Shown: positions 1 through 11,468 of the stretch, one piece after another | Layout: each line of letters begins with the position of its first letter | Position numbering within the stretch: position 1 is the stretch's first letter | Assembly: GCA_949825065.1 (NCBI GenBank) | Contig: OX463844.1 | Coordinates: 31,299,632-31,363,631 of the forward strand | Length of the DNA stretch: 64,000 nucleotides | DNA from: Odontocerum albicorne | Lineage: Eukaryota; Arthropoda; Insecta; Trichoptera; Odontoceridae | Reading direction: 5' to 3' | Position numbers and translations under genes: made by a program | The notes under the pieces: generated by a model | The model's database searches: none | Seen by the model: only the letters and a program-made list of their open reading frames with translations | Told to the model about the DNA's origin: nothing

Positions 1-311
1 CAATATGTGAGTTGACATTTGTACCAATCAGTATTTCCATCGGCCGTTTTATATTGTTTATTCTATTTACGAAATTCTCGATTGTGTAAGCTTTGGTTTT
101 CTGCTTTGGACGTCTCCGAGTTACTTTTCACCATGCAACACACAAGGGCATCAGAATTACTAGTAAATATAATAGTCATTTCCAAGTTATACTGATTCTC
201 CCCGTTTCTATCAAAGCAGCACGTGCTGAACCGCCTTGGAAGAGTTGCTGTTATAATAATGTAGAACGTAGTCAGAGCTAGCTCCTCGTGGCGAGGTGTG
301 GCACTTAACAG

Positions 312-437
312 TGTCGCCACCCATCTGCGCGGTACAGCTCAGCCCCGCCACGCCGAACGGAGTCGGGCCGGGCCTCCTTCCAGAGCTACCCGCTGCAGGA
401 CGAGTATTACCGGTTTGGTCACAATGTACCGCGCTAA
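312..437 (+). CDS. possible 3'-terminal coding exon, unidentified
   Basis: This is an open frame of 41 codons ending in TAA (435-437), lying in a short GC-rich island inside very AT-rich DNA. An AG at 310-311, preceded by TTAAC, would be an acceptor that puts the exon in phase 0; the frame is closed just upstream by TAA at 306-308. By hand count 30 of 41 codons end in G or C, whereas the surrounding DNA is mostly A and T, and the other frames do not show this bias. The peptide includes SGRASFQSYPLQDEYYRFGH, which has a natural-looking amino-acid mix. No family is recognised. The polypyrimidine tract before the AG is poor. An AATAAA near 1,033 could serve as a poly(A) signal. The alternative is a GC-rich relic of a transposon. 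Confidence is low. Confidence 0.33.
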   Translation, partial: CRHPSARYSSAPPRRTESGRASFQSYPLQDEYYRFGHNVPR

Positions 438-3400
438 TACTTCGGTATTATCTCATGTCGCCTTCGATGTTGTCCGTTAACTTGGATACAGTGGTGACAC
501 GTTATATAATTAGTTTTAAAAAGAAAAATATTCGTATGAGATATTTTACACCGCGAGCTAAAGACAACAGCAGCTACTTTAAATTGTCTTCAGTCACAGT
601 ACACTTTTTATATTGCCGCTTTACTTTGACAAAGTTATACGGAGATCTTTCTGAAAAGTCCTGCATCTTAGAATACAAGTAAGATTGGGGTTAATGTCGA
701 ATCGAAAGGTAACATTTTTGTCATTCACAATTTGTCTGTACTTCTATTTTTTTCCCCTAATAAAAACGTATTAATTTACAATATAAAGTTGTATTATTTT
801 TCAGTTTACTTCTACTACAAATACCATAAACTTTGGACTAATTTATTTCAGACTTCAATGCAAAAAAAAACAAGTCAAATTTTATCTACTTGTATTTTGA
901 GATATAGACGATATGTTAGTAGTGACGTGTATAGAATGGAATACATTATATTAAATTTGATGATGTATCCATATTTCGTAGGATTTTTCATTTTAAAAAT
1001 TAGTTGTGTTAAAAATTGTCTTTAATATTTCAAATAAACGAGAATGTGTTATTTTTTTTAAATAAATATTATCACCAAAAATGCATTAATTTGTTTTCTC
1101 CTCTTGACTAAATAATTAAAAACGCAATTTTTTCACTATTGACTAACATTCACTTCGCTTCGCAACTATTTCAGAAAAGCTCTTTCATTCTTATTTTGAC
1201 CCACGGCAAATATTATCTTACGTAAGAGACACCACTGTTCGAAAGACACAAGAGTACCGAATAAAGTATACGCCAGTATAAAGAAATAATATTCTGCAAC
1301 CAGTTTCAGTAATCAAACTGCCCCTTACTTGTATATATGTACGTTATGTCCTATAAAATTTATGTATTTATGGGTTTAGTGTTTTATATATTTTTTTCCG
1401 ACGAAACACGGAAGTTCTTTATTTATTGTCTACGTACTTTGACGTTAGGTTTTAAAACTGTGTTAATAATAAAATATTACACAAAGTCAAATAAGGGGAA
1501 ATATTGGAATAATTATTTTTCTTTGTGTAGAATCCATATTTACATTTACATGTTTTTGAAATTTGACGAAATGAAAAATGATAATTTCAGAAGAGTTGTA
1601 GAAAGACGATTATCATTTGACTGTGGATAAATGAAAAAAATAAAACATTAAACAAAATTTTATTTTTAAATTTCATACAAAAATACTCGTATATGATAAA
1701 GTTGGATAAGACAAAAATTAAAACAATGTGCATTACAATATTAATAAAAGGACAATTTATAAAGCGCTGATTCGAACATAATATTATTGACAGATTAAAA
1801 GTATTACAAAATAAATATAAATTATGTTGAGAATGTAAAGATTATATGATTGAATATAAATAGAAATAATAACTACGATAAAATAATAGTTTCGGTGAGA
1901 TAATGTTTGGATGGAAAAATATAAATTTGTTTTTATTTCTACATGTCACAAAGTGATATTTCTACATATTTACTTCTAACTTCTATGGAAATATATGAAT
2001 ATTTGCAACTTTTCCACGATACAATTGCGTTTGTATTTTTCTTATCATCGTATTTGACCCGTTAAAATACAAGACAACAATTTTTGTTTTTAAATTCAAG
2101 AAATAAATATAAGATTGTCGTTTGAAGTCTATCAGTGAGATAAAAGAAAAAATCATATTTTTTTATTTTGCGATGCCAGCATTTTCTGTGTGACTCTGTC
2201 TTCGTGTGTTTTTTATACGTTCTTTAAAATAATTTTCTAACGGTAAAATCAGATAAATCTAAGATTTAAATAAAAAAACTCAAATATAATTTTATTTTAA
2301 TATATATTTTATCTCAGAACCCATAAGTATATAAAAAAATATCTTGAAGAAATGCACGTTCTTTTTTATGAGAGAAGCCTTTTAATTAAATAATGTATGT
2401 TATAATAAATTTAAATGTCACATAGCTTTTCCACTTATAGATCGATTGTTATTTTTTTTAAGTTTTCGACTAAAACTTTAAATGGTCTAGAATTGTAATT
2501 TGATTTTTTTTTTTGTTATATTGATTCACCTAATGGCATTATGACTTAAATTTGATGGCACAAATCATCCTAGTTTGTGTGGATTACTTATTAAAATACA
2601 AAAAAATGTGTTAAATTTTAAATAAAGCAAATAATTTCTTATTCACTGTGCGAGGAAAATACGAGTATAAGTCATAAATACCAGCACAAATGTCTTGAGA
2701 TTTATATTAAATTGTGAAATTAGTTAGTGATTGATTTTTATGCTATAGTAAGACATTCCATGCCTAAAACACTTTAAAATGTAAGTAGGGTAGTTTATAA
2801 ACACCAAAATAAAAATGTCTGTTTAAAAAGAGTTTTTGATGGCGTTATTGACGATTTCCAAAGGCATGGAAAACAAGTATGGGTGGAATAGGATAAATTT
2901 ATATTTTTTGTTATTGACAAAAATATTATTTATTTTGACGAATTCCGAAAACAGAATGTTAACTATTACCACATTCATTTGAAAATAATAAAAATTTCTT
3001 CATGTATTCTTGAAAGCAAAAATCTTTTGGCAACTTGCTCTTTTATCACATATTAATAAAATAAATATATATCGTAATTTAAAAATGCAAATTCAGTGTT
3101 ACTGTATTATAATAAAAAATAACGCAATCAGGAACCCCTCTAAAAAGGTAGTTAATGTTATTGACTTCGCGACGTATTTTTTTTATGCATTATGTTAAAT
3201 ATATTTTATACATTGGTAAATACTTACACATACGTCTATTTAATCTCAATATCATTAATGATAGTTTCGAAAGAATTTCTATGACGTATCTACTCCAAGA
3301 AAGTTATTAAACAGCGTTGATAATAAACAAAAAAAAATTCTCGCACATTTATGTCATTTCAATCTGTGCACTTCTTATCGAGTTTGATTTTAATATCTGA

Positions 3401-4760
3401 TCTCTTATCTAGAATAAAACCGGTATATCCGCTTTTCTATATCGCATTTTGAAACGATATCTACCCACTGTGAGATGTCAGGGCAATAGATGCAGTAAAC
3501 TCTTAATGCGCTGCTTTCGCATTTATGTATGAATCATTTACCACGCCTCCAAGTCGTACTCAATTTACTGCCGACTCTATTCGTGATGAGATGAAAAGAT
3601 CTTATCCAATCAATATTCAATAATAATAAAATAATAAAGCTATTATTTTATTTAAAAGGACTGAAGAATTTTTGATTTGATCAAATATTATTCTTGATTA
3701 AACAATTATCGATGAAATGTACTCTCGGCGTACTATTAAAAAAATAGCATAGTTGTAACTCTTCCGAAAATTGATTACGACTTATTTTGTGTGAACCGAT
3801 TATCTTTGAAAAACTACTGTTTTTAACATTAGTTACTGCTAAGTTAAGACTTTGTATAAGTTGTTTGATGACCATTTTATAAACATACAGTTAAAAAGTA
3901 TTCCCTATTACACTAAATCGCAAAAAAGTGTTTAAAGATATTCCTTTTTTTTAATATATTAGAATAAACCACTAGTAAATTTTGTATTTTTACTACAAGA
4001 AACGCATATTTATCATCTTAATTAAATATTGTTTTCAAAATAGAATATGATTTAAGTGGAATAGATATCTATCAAATCTTTCAAAGCAACAACTATGGGA
4101 GTATCTGAATTTTTATGAATATGAAAATTTTAGGGGATGTTTTCAATTCTTATTAATTTTATTTATTTAGCATTTAATGAAAATGGTTCTTTCAAAAATA
4201 CTCTTTATTCAATTAAGCTCACGATAGTAAAATAATGTTCAGAATAATACTATCCACACCAGAAGACCATACATAATATGGTATTAGAACAATGAACCAT
4301 AAAAACATAAGCCTTGCACTTGGAATGACAAACTTTCGAGATTTTTATTAAACGTTCCAGCACACTGACTCCATAAATCACATTCAGTGAATACACAAAG
4401 ACTGGGAAGAATTGGGTGCGTCCGTAGACGAGACAAATATTTATCAGCTCCCCCAATAATATATCTCTTTTGGTTCGATTTGGTAAACCATGGCCATAAA
4501 CCTTTTCTGAATTCCCGATGTCCTGATAGAGGCTCCATTTATTTAAATAAAAACTTGAATACATACCTCGAAGGATTATTTGAAATTTGTCATATGGATG
4601 AAATATTATAGCTACTTTTTTTAACGACGTTCTGGTTTTGTAGCGAGCGGTTAGGAAATTAGATTTAATTTATAATAAAAATATTGCTGTGATTTGAAGT
4701 AGGATTTGGATTATAAAGTTTGAAAAAATGAATTTATGGTTCCATTTCCGATTAAAGTTA
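438..4760. other. AT-rich DNA, no gene recognised
   Basis: Every ORF here is short and low in complexity, and no domain or repeat family was recognised. Single TACTCGTA/TACGAGTA octamers lie at 1,684 and 2,660. A slightly more GC-balanced part near 3,420-3,600 was read in all frames without a recognisable product. Confidence 0.6.
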
Positions 4761-4945
4761 AGATCTCCTCAGTTGCATATCTTTCCAATCCGGGAGTTAC
4801 GAGCTCGATTTCTGTTCCAGTATTATTTTTACTTGAGATTTCTTAAACATCTCTCTGGTTGGTAGGAAGAAAATGCCACGTGGCAATACGTTCGCCAGGT
4901 TATACTGCATAAACCAAAACTGTCATACAATATAATACAAAAAGA
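4761..4945 (+). repeat. SINE-A copy, decayed (tRNA-derived SINE)
   Basis: The degenerate tRNA-like head keeps a B-box-like GAGCTCGATTTC at 4,800-4,811, followed by TGTTCCAG. The body keeps the family's marker words: CTTAAACATCTCTCTGGTTGG, then CACGTGGCAATA, then CCAGGTTATACTGCATA. These appear in the same order as in the better-preserved copies at 47,572 and 54,119. The A box is largely lost. Confidence 0.6.
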
Positions 4946-6774
4946 AAGTTGAAAAATTAACAACTGGGAGTTCCCATTCTGAATGTGAATATTTAATAAA
5001 CTAAATTAGTGTTTTTTTTTATATTTACTTAGCATATGCCATTTGTAACGTGTAAAACATACTCGTATGTCACAATTCATATAAATATTAAAAATTGGAC
5101 ACTTTGAGCATAACTGAGGACAGATTTAGTTGAAGGGATAACAATTCGAAACAGAACGTTTTGGAAACTCTGCAGGAAAGGGAATTAAAAGAGCAGAACA
5201 TGAAAATTAAAAGAAAGAAAATTATGACAACTTTAAAAAGCAAATAAATTATCTTTATCAATAAATTAATAATGTTAACGATAACAAATCGTCACATTTT
5301 CGGATGAATCAACCAATTGTCAATCCATTTATTGTTTACAAGCTATTACATTTTGAGTACAGTTCTCAATTGCTTTTTAATTAATTGGTTCGTAGCAAAT
5401 TATAGGTAGAAAGCAATGCTTATGTTTGAAACCCGCAGGGGGGCACAAAACTTGCTCATGATGATGGTGCAGAAAAAAATATTTGCAATATCTCTGTATG
5501 AATGAGTTTGGCGCCAATCAATGACTTTATCCTACTCAGTTTCTACTAGGCATGCCTAGATATAAATCCACAGTACGAATTAATCTTCAGCTCCTGTTAT
5601 ACGTTGTCAGGCTCGTTCCCAGAAGTTGCGAGTTGTCGAGTATTACTAGAAAGATTAGCATTGAATGTTCCTGACAATTGCAGGAACTGTTCTTAATCAC
5701 TCACGCAAGAACGGACCTCACACCCGCCGTGCGTGTTCGAAGGGCCTTAACTCTTCTGAACAGGACTGCGTTGGATATTGACTAATTTCAACTTACTAAA
5801 ATAACTTGTTTTTTTTTTAATATTTCAATATTAAATTATTCAATTTTAGCAAACACACTACCTCAACAGATCAAACCCGGTGCATCGATACCAAAATGAG
5901 TATATTTTGTCTACTACTGTTCGTCTGCCTGATTTATGAAGCACTTATAAAATTTAGGTAATACAATTATTCATCATCCTGTCTTATGCAACGTCCTTTC
6001 ACGCTTCCAGTAATCACAAGGCTCCCCAAAGTGTCTCCTTGACCACGAGCAATTAATATATAACACAAATGGAAATTAAATAAAGGCTGAATGAAGACAA
6101 ACTTGAAAACTAACACTAGCTTGCCATTAACATTAGACCATTAGATACTCGCACATATTACACAAAACAGGATTGCTTGTTCTACCATCAACTTATGTAA
6201 TAACTGATACAAATAACTCGTCAGATATATTGACCTTGCGCGTTTGGCCTTTTTAATGGCAACTGCACCACAAGCACTCGACAGAATGCACGTCGTTACA
6301 GTCATAATATATACAAATAGTGGGTCTTATTATTCATTTGTGTCTCGGTCATAATTGTCGTTTGTTTTGATTTATATGATAACAAGTAAGAGTTGTGAAT
6401 ACAGTTATTATATTTATAATGTAACAATGAGACAATATTTATAAATTAACTGCAGGAATGCGATATATCATAGGCAAATATTTTTTACAGTAATCGACAG
6501 CCTTATACTAATCGAACTGACAATTATTTTTAATTTTATTTGCAAACCTATCGTTACACTTCGCTAAGAGACAAATTTATCTACTAAGGGGAACTAATGG
6601 CAAAATCTGCTATGTATCAAGGTGAGGAAAACTCGGTCTGTACTTCTCAACACTACATGTACGTGTGCAATTCATCCGGAGAGAACTTGGATTTTTTTCA
6701 AACCATTCTATGGAGTGGAAACGTGTATGTTGATAAAAATATAAATTTATATTTTGAATGTTTTAGAGATGTAG
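4946..6774. other. no gene recognised; contains a small perfect hairpin
   Basis: The DNA is AT-rich with no supported gene. At 5,667-5,687 there is a perfect 7-bp inverted repeat, GTTCCTG and CAGGAAC, with a 7-nt loop, at the edge of a moderately GC-rich patch (5,690-5,770). The patch could not be assigned. The open segment at 6,597-6,770, just before the LINE fragment, was not recognised. Confidence 0.5.
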
Positions 6775-7030
6775 TGTTGACGCTGAATGCTTCGCACCTC
6801 ATGGATAACAAAATGCACTAATGTGTCCATCGTCCAGGATCCACAGGTGAAAGAGTGGCTGTCAACGGTTTGCTGCAAGAGAATACTCGCATATTTTGAA
6901 TATATCGCTAGAAGACTTGAAGAAAGTTTGGAGAAACTGGATCTGACTGGATGTATTGAAGGGCGACGAGCAAGATAAATGTCTTCAGCAAAATGGCTAG
7001 ACCAAATCAAAGAGATTAATTATTAATTAA
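6775..7030 (+). pseudogene. LINE family 1, 3' fragment of reverse-transcriptase ORF
   Basis: Reading from 6,787, the translation contains LRTSW, then TNVSIVQ, then KRILAYFEYIARR, then ESLEKLDLTGCIEGRRAR, and after a stop (6,976-6,978) KWLDQIKEI. This order matches the region after the reverse-transcriptase domain of an insect non-LTR retrotransposon, where SW..N.SI, RIL.YFGHIARR, LE.LVLTG.I.GRR.RGR and RWLDQIK are conserved in sequence and spacing. The GRQP-type segment is replaced by a stop, so the copy is dead. Nothing similar is seen upstream of about 6,775, as expected for a 5'-truncated copy. It differs from the two other LINE families in the window. Clade is not assigned. Confidence 0.72.
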
Positions 7031-7599
7031 TTCCTCATTGAGTTCTGCACTCGTCAAGATCCAGGACCGTGAGTAGGGGAAGCTAATCATCTGTTCAGTT
7101 CCAGATTCATCAGAGAACCACAACGCTCAGCCTTCAGCAACACGGCTATGATGAAAACCATTGTATATAATTATATGGGCAGTGTTAGAGATAAACAAGC
7201 GCAACCAATAATAGATTTGACTTACTTACAATATTAGTTCAGTCATGTATAAAAAACAAAAACCAAATAAAGAAAAAGCGTATTTTATCACAATCAACAA
7301 GTTAATAGAAAAACAAAAATCAATTAAAGGCAAAGCGTATCTTATCACAATCAACAAAATAATACAAAAAAGGTAGAAGAAAAATGAGGAAAGTGAAGGA
7401 CATGACTTAATAAATAACTATACACATCTCATCATGATACTCGTAACCCCACATCAACTTGTGAATTATTCATTAATATTTGTTTATTATTATCTTATTC
7501 TACAAAAGGTGATAAATTTCGATTTTTTTTTTTATATGTCTTCCATACTAAAATAATAATTACAGTTCACCATATTTCGTTTTTTTTGTGTTGTAATGT
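7031..7599. repeat. about 57-bp direct duplication in otherwise plain DNA
   Basis: Two imperfect copies share GCGTATTTTATCACAATCAA at 7,278 and the same word with one change at 7,335, so the period is about 57 bp (7,253-7,365). The rest of this stretch shows nothing recognisable. One octamer lies at 7,438. Confidence 0.6.
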
Positions 7600-7762
7600 A
7601 TTACAATTTCACAACCATCTGGTGTATCTATTATGTAATCGTTCCAGCCACATGGATGCTAACAGACGCGAATGTAAAAAAATAGTCGGAGACATTTTGG
7701 TTGGAAATCGAATCTGAAACTTACTATTGGAAGATGAGCGTTCAATTAGACTACGACGGTTG
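7600..7762 (-). repeat. SINE-A-like copy, strongly decayed
   Basis: On the minus strand the head reads CGTCGTAGTCTAATTGAACG (A-box like), then CTCATCTTCCAA, then a B-box relic CAGATTCGATTTCCAA. Downstream are TGTGGCTGGAACGATTAC and ACCAGATGGTTGT, which line up with the family body words GCTTGGCTGGAAGA and CCACCAGGTTGTA. The overall order is that of SINE-A but divergence is high. Confidence 0.42.
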
Positions 7763-9227
7763 TTTTTCTTGATTTATTGTTTTAAAAATGGGTTTGGTGT
7801 TCTTCATGCTAAAATTAAATGTCATCAAATACTGTAGCTAAATTCGTGGTATAAAAAAAATTAACATAAGGCAAGGTGATTTGTCGCCTATGCTCTTTTT
7901 TTTAAATCAAATTAAATTTTCTATTTATTTTTTTGGACTACGAAATCTATCTTAAGCCTTTTTTCAATTCATAATTTTCTTCTTTGTTTTGTTTGCTTTT
8001 TATAAAACTTGAAAATTTGGACATTGTCTTGAAAACTTGTTTTTTGTTCTTTTGAATAACAAAACAATAAAACTCGTTTTTGAGAGATCACGTAATTATT
8101 TGCAGACATCTTGTCATTCAAAACTTGCTTGTATATGTTATTCTGACGATTCTTTAATGGCGTTATGATAAAAATTATCATGGAATATATATTGTATTTT
8201 TTTATTAAATATTGTTTTAAAATGTGAACATATTTCCGATTATCGTGCTTTAAAATCGCTATAAATAATACAGCGAAAAAATCACCACGTCCTGTCAACC
8301 CAATTCGAGTGTTGAAAAATCCAAACTGTCCTCAATATGTTCTTGAAAAATTAATTTTTTTTTCCTGATATGAATTGTCCCTCCGATATGGTGAATGTAG
8401 TATATTTTTTATACCAACGCATTAAACACCATTCTCTTATCTTTTGCGGTTCACTTGGCTTGACTTTCTTATTCAATCAGATGTGTTTCATCTTTATTGA
8501 TATTTAAGAAAAATCTGAATAAGCATTATTAACTTGCATCTTAATCCCTATTTTCATTCAAACATTTTTTTTATCTTACTCTTTCTCAAATGTCATTTTT
8601 ATTAAGTAAGTTTACACAATAGTCATGGATACCGATAATAATGTGAAACAAAAGAAGATATTACTTTGTGAAACAAAGTAACAAATAAATATAAATGACA
8701 GTTTCAGCTATACTATTTTTAAATAAGTGACAGTTTCAGCTATACGACTTTTTATTTTTTTTCCTTTTTTGAAAAATGTAGCTTTATTTTTCGGGTGTAA
8801 AATTAAATAAAAATTCTTGCATAATAAATTAACAGCATGGATTGACTTTGTTTTTTTAAATTTATTGCTGGGATGTATTTATAATCTTGTCCTTACTTGC
8901 AACTTGCAATCATAATTACTGGTCATGCAGGCTTGCAAAAGTAATAAAAGTAAATAAAATAAAAATGGCCCTCATTGGAAACGGTTCCGTCAAGTTACCG
9001 TCATTACTCAGAGCTCCGAGTATAGACTCGCCTTATATGGCACGAAGCCACACCCTAACAACAACGGGATTTTGTGTTTATTCTATAAATTATCAACCTT
9101 TTTTCACAACGTAAGTGAAGAAATGTTACATCTTCCAAATTCATATTAATTTGTGGAAAAAAACACATTTGTTAAATCTTTTTAAGGCACAAAAGTGATT
9201 TATGGGATTTTAAATAGTTGATAAAAT
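7763..9227. other. no gene; hairpin and short direct repeat
   Basis: At 8,661-8,681 TTACTTTGT and ACAAAGTAA form a perfect 9-bp stem with a 3-nt loop. Just downstream, TGACAGTTTCAGCTATAC is repeated about 30 bp apart (near 8,697 and 8,728). Other ORFs here are AT-rich noise. Confidence 0.55.
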
Positions 9228-9440
9228 TGTATTGCATTACGCTTTCGTTGTATACAGTACGACATGGTGGGCTTATTTCCATGTAGCAATATCTTCCAGC
9301 CAAGCAGAAAGATGTTAAAGAGGCCTTAAGTGAAAACCAGACTGGAGTCAATTTAAAAAAATCTGGTTTCCAACGGGAATCGAACCCGCAAACTCTGGGC
9401 TGGGAGACAAGTGTCTGAACAACTAGGTTACGGAGGTCAT
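9228..9440 (-). repeat. SINE-A copy with clear tRNA-like head
   Basis: Read on the minus strand, the copy begins ATGACCTCCGTAACCTAGTT (A box in TAACCTAGTTG), continues TGTCTCCCAGCCCAGAG and reaches a perfect B box, GGTTCGATTCCCGTTGG. The body follows with CCAGTCTGGTTTTCACTTAA, CATCTTTCTGCTTGGCTGG and GTACTGTATACAACGAAAG. This is the usual plan of a tRNA-derived SINE: Pol III promoter head, unrelated body, AT-rich tail. It is one of the best-preserved copies in the window. Confidence 0.82.
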
Positions 9441-9534
9441 CTCTAAAATATAGGGTTTTCAAATTATTGATTCTCCATAGGTTTTAATAATAACTTTTCA
9501 TACATTTTTTAAATAATATGTTGATCCTTGACAA

Positions 9535-9740
9535 ATACGAAGCAAGACGTGGTAAAGGAAGATCAACGAAAATATAGTTCGATTAAGTTAATGATATTTT
9601 AAAAGAAGGAAATATTCAAAGCCTGAAAAAATCGTATGAGAAAGGGGTATGAATGTAGAGAAGGTAAAATATTTGTGTCGCGATAGAAAGTTCAGCACTT
9701 CTTCCTCTCTACCTATCCCGACAGAGAAATGGTATAATAG
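9535..9740 (+). pseudogene. LINE family 2, 3' end fragment
   Basis: Conceptual reading with stops gives RRGKGRSTKI, then VNDILKEGNIQSL, and at the end CREGKIFVSR followed by FLSTYPDREM and a stop. This is the C-terminal signature of a LINE seen in at least seven other places here: GRGRPRKVW, VN.ILKERNV, CM..LM.VEEA..VCRDR..WRSVLSAYPD.EM. Several stops break the frame. The 5' part is absent. Confidence 0.62.
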
Positions 9741-11012
9741 TTTGTATTTTTTTGATAACTTGACATTTTGAATAGAAAGAATTTGTTTTATAGTTTAATA
9801 AAATAAATATTTAATTACAGTCTTACAAGAGAATAAGTATTAAAGAACCAAATATATTTTAAATAACTTTTCAAATTCCAATAGGCTAGAGGGTATAGAA
9901 AGTTATAAACTTTATTTTCTTTACATAAAATAAAATTTATTTACATTTATAAATCTCTTGAATCATTTCGTGTAGTCTAGTTGGTAGAAAAAAACACTTG
10001 TCTTAGAAGACACCATAAGATATGGATAAAATCAAATCAGGGTAGCCTGAGTTTGATTTTTTTTCTCACTCAATTTGTTTTTATGGATTTTTATCATTGA
10101 TTAAAAGTATTATGATTTATAAAATAAGTTTCGAGGTTGATTTTTATGCACTGAAATTAAAATGGCACGAATAAATATATTTGTACGTTAGCCAAATCAT
10201 TTTGTGAAAGTTTGGGCTGGCATGCAACGATATGAAATTTTTAAGAAATAGATTTACGGATTCCAAGAAAAACAGTCTAAAGAAGAACTTAGACTTAGCA
10301 TGTTTGGTTAATTAACGAAGTTTACTTTCTCTTTTGAAACGTTGGTTCCCCTATAGCTACTTTTTCTAAGTAAAAAAATCGATTCTGTTTTAAAAACGAA
10401 TCTCTTTATATATTTTTTATCCCCTTTTTAATGGAATTTTAAGAAAAAACGTGCAAATAAAATTTTTCGTAGTAAATAAATTAGTAATCAAAACCAATAA
10501 ATTTCAATTAAAAGGAAAAAGCTTATTTAATCGATGTTGTTGTTCAATTATTCGTAGTGTTTCTAAATTTTTTGATGGATGTAAATTATCGCTTGTTCAT
10601 AGAGCTAATAATTGTGTAATAACATAATAGTTAATTATGACAGTTACTGTACAATTTTTACGCCTTCTGAAAACTTAATAAATTTAATTGGGTGTATAGT
10701 ATATTATGCATTATATATAAAAAACGTAACAAAAATTACACTGAACTATTTTTAAAACATATATGTTATATCACAAGTAATCGATATAATGAAATAGCAT
10801 AACATTGATTTGATATAGCTATAAAATGTATTTATTGTATATTAAAAAAAAATTATGCTACGAATAAAACAAATTGCAAAATGGCTCTTATATTGACCCA
10901 ACAGAGAATTGCACAAACCTGGCATGTTTCTGAGTATTCACTTATTAAGAAACTTGAAATAAGTGTTTGAATTCCGGCGTTTACTTGTCTAAAGCCACTG
11001 AAACTTTATTCA
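9741..11012. other. mostly featureless; one possible tRNA-like SINE head
   Basis: At about 9,974-10,010 TAGTCTAGTTGG is a good Pol III A box, followed by ACACTTGTCTTAGAAGACA as in a tRNA anticodon arm. The expected B box downstream is only GAGTTTGATTTT. It may be a decayed SINE head. Nothing else is recognised. Confidence 0.35.
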
Positions 11013-11268
11013 TCTAACCCAAAGTGGTTCTATCTCTTACATCCAAAGTGGTTATATTTCTTACATCCAAAGTGGTTCTATCTCTTACATCCAAAGTGGT
11101 TCTATCTCTTACATCCAAAGTGGTTCTGTCTCTTACATCCAAAGTGGTTCTATATATCTCTTACATCCAAAGTGGTTCTGTCTCTTACATCCAAAGTGGT
11201 TCTATATATCTCTTACATCCAAAGTGGTTCTATCTCTTACATCCAAAGTGGTTATATCTCTTACATCC
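11013..11268. repeat. 24-bp minisatellite, about 10 copies
   Basis: The unit is ATCCAAAGTGGTTCTATCTC plus TTAC. Most units differ by single bases (TTATATTTC, TTCTGTCTC). Two units carry an extra ATAT and are 28 bp long, and each follows a TTCTGTCTC unit, so a two-unit block has itself been duplicated. Because the basic period is a multiple of three, it gives a long repetitive ORF, which I do not regard as a gene. Confidence 0.92.
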
Positions 11269-11372
11269 TATGATTTTATTTAATTTAGCATTTTATGGTG
11301 TAAGAAATAAAAGAATGCCACATAAAAATATAGAAACATTCTTCAATACTAACTGAAAGAAATTTTTTTTTG

Positions 11373-11468
11373 CTCACAGTAGTTTTGGACGTACAGGAGC
11401 TAGCTCACAGTAGCTGTGGACTAAAAGTCTAGCTCACAGTAGCTATAGACTATATGTACAGGACCTAG
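11373..11468. repeat. short tandem repeat of about 30 bp, 3 imperfect copies
   Basis: Each unit begins CTCACAGTAG (11,373, 11,404 and 11,433) and ends near CTAG, with TGGAC or TAGAC in the middle. The third unit is longer. The array starts about 105 bp after the 24-bp array but is unrelated in sequence. Confidence 0.8.
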
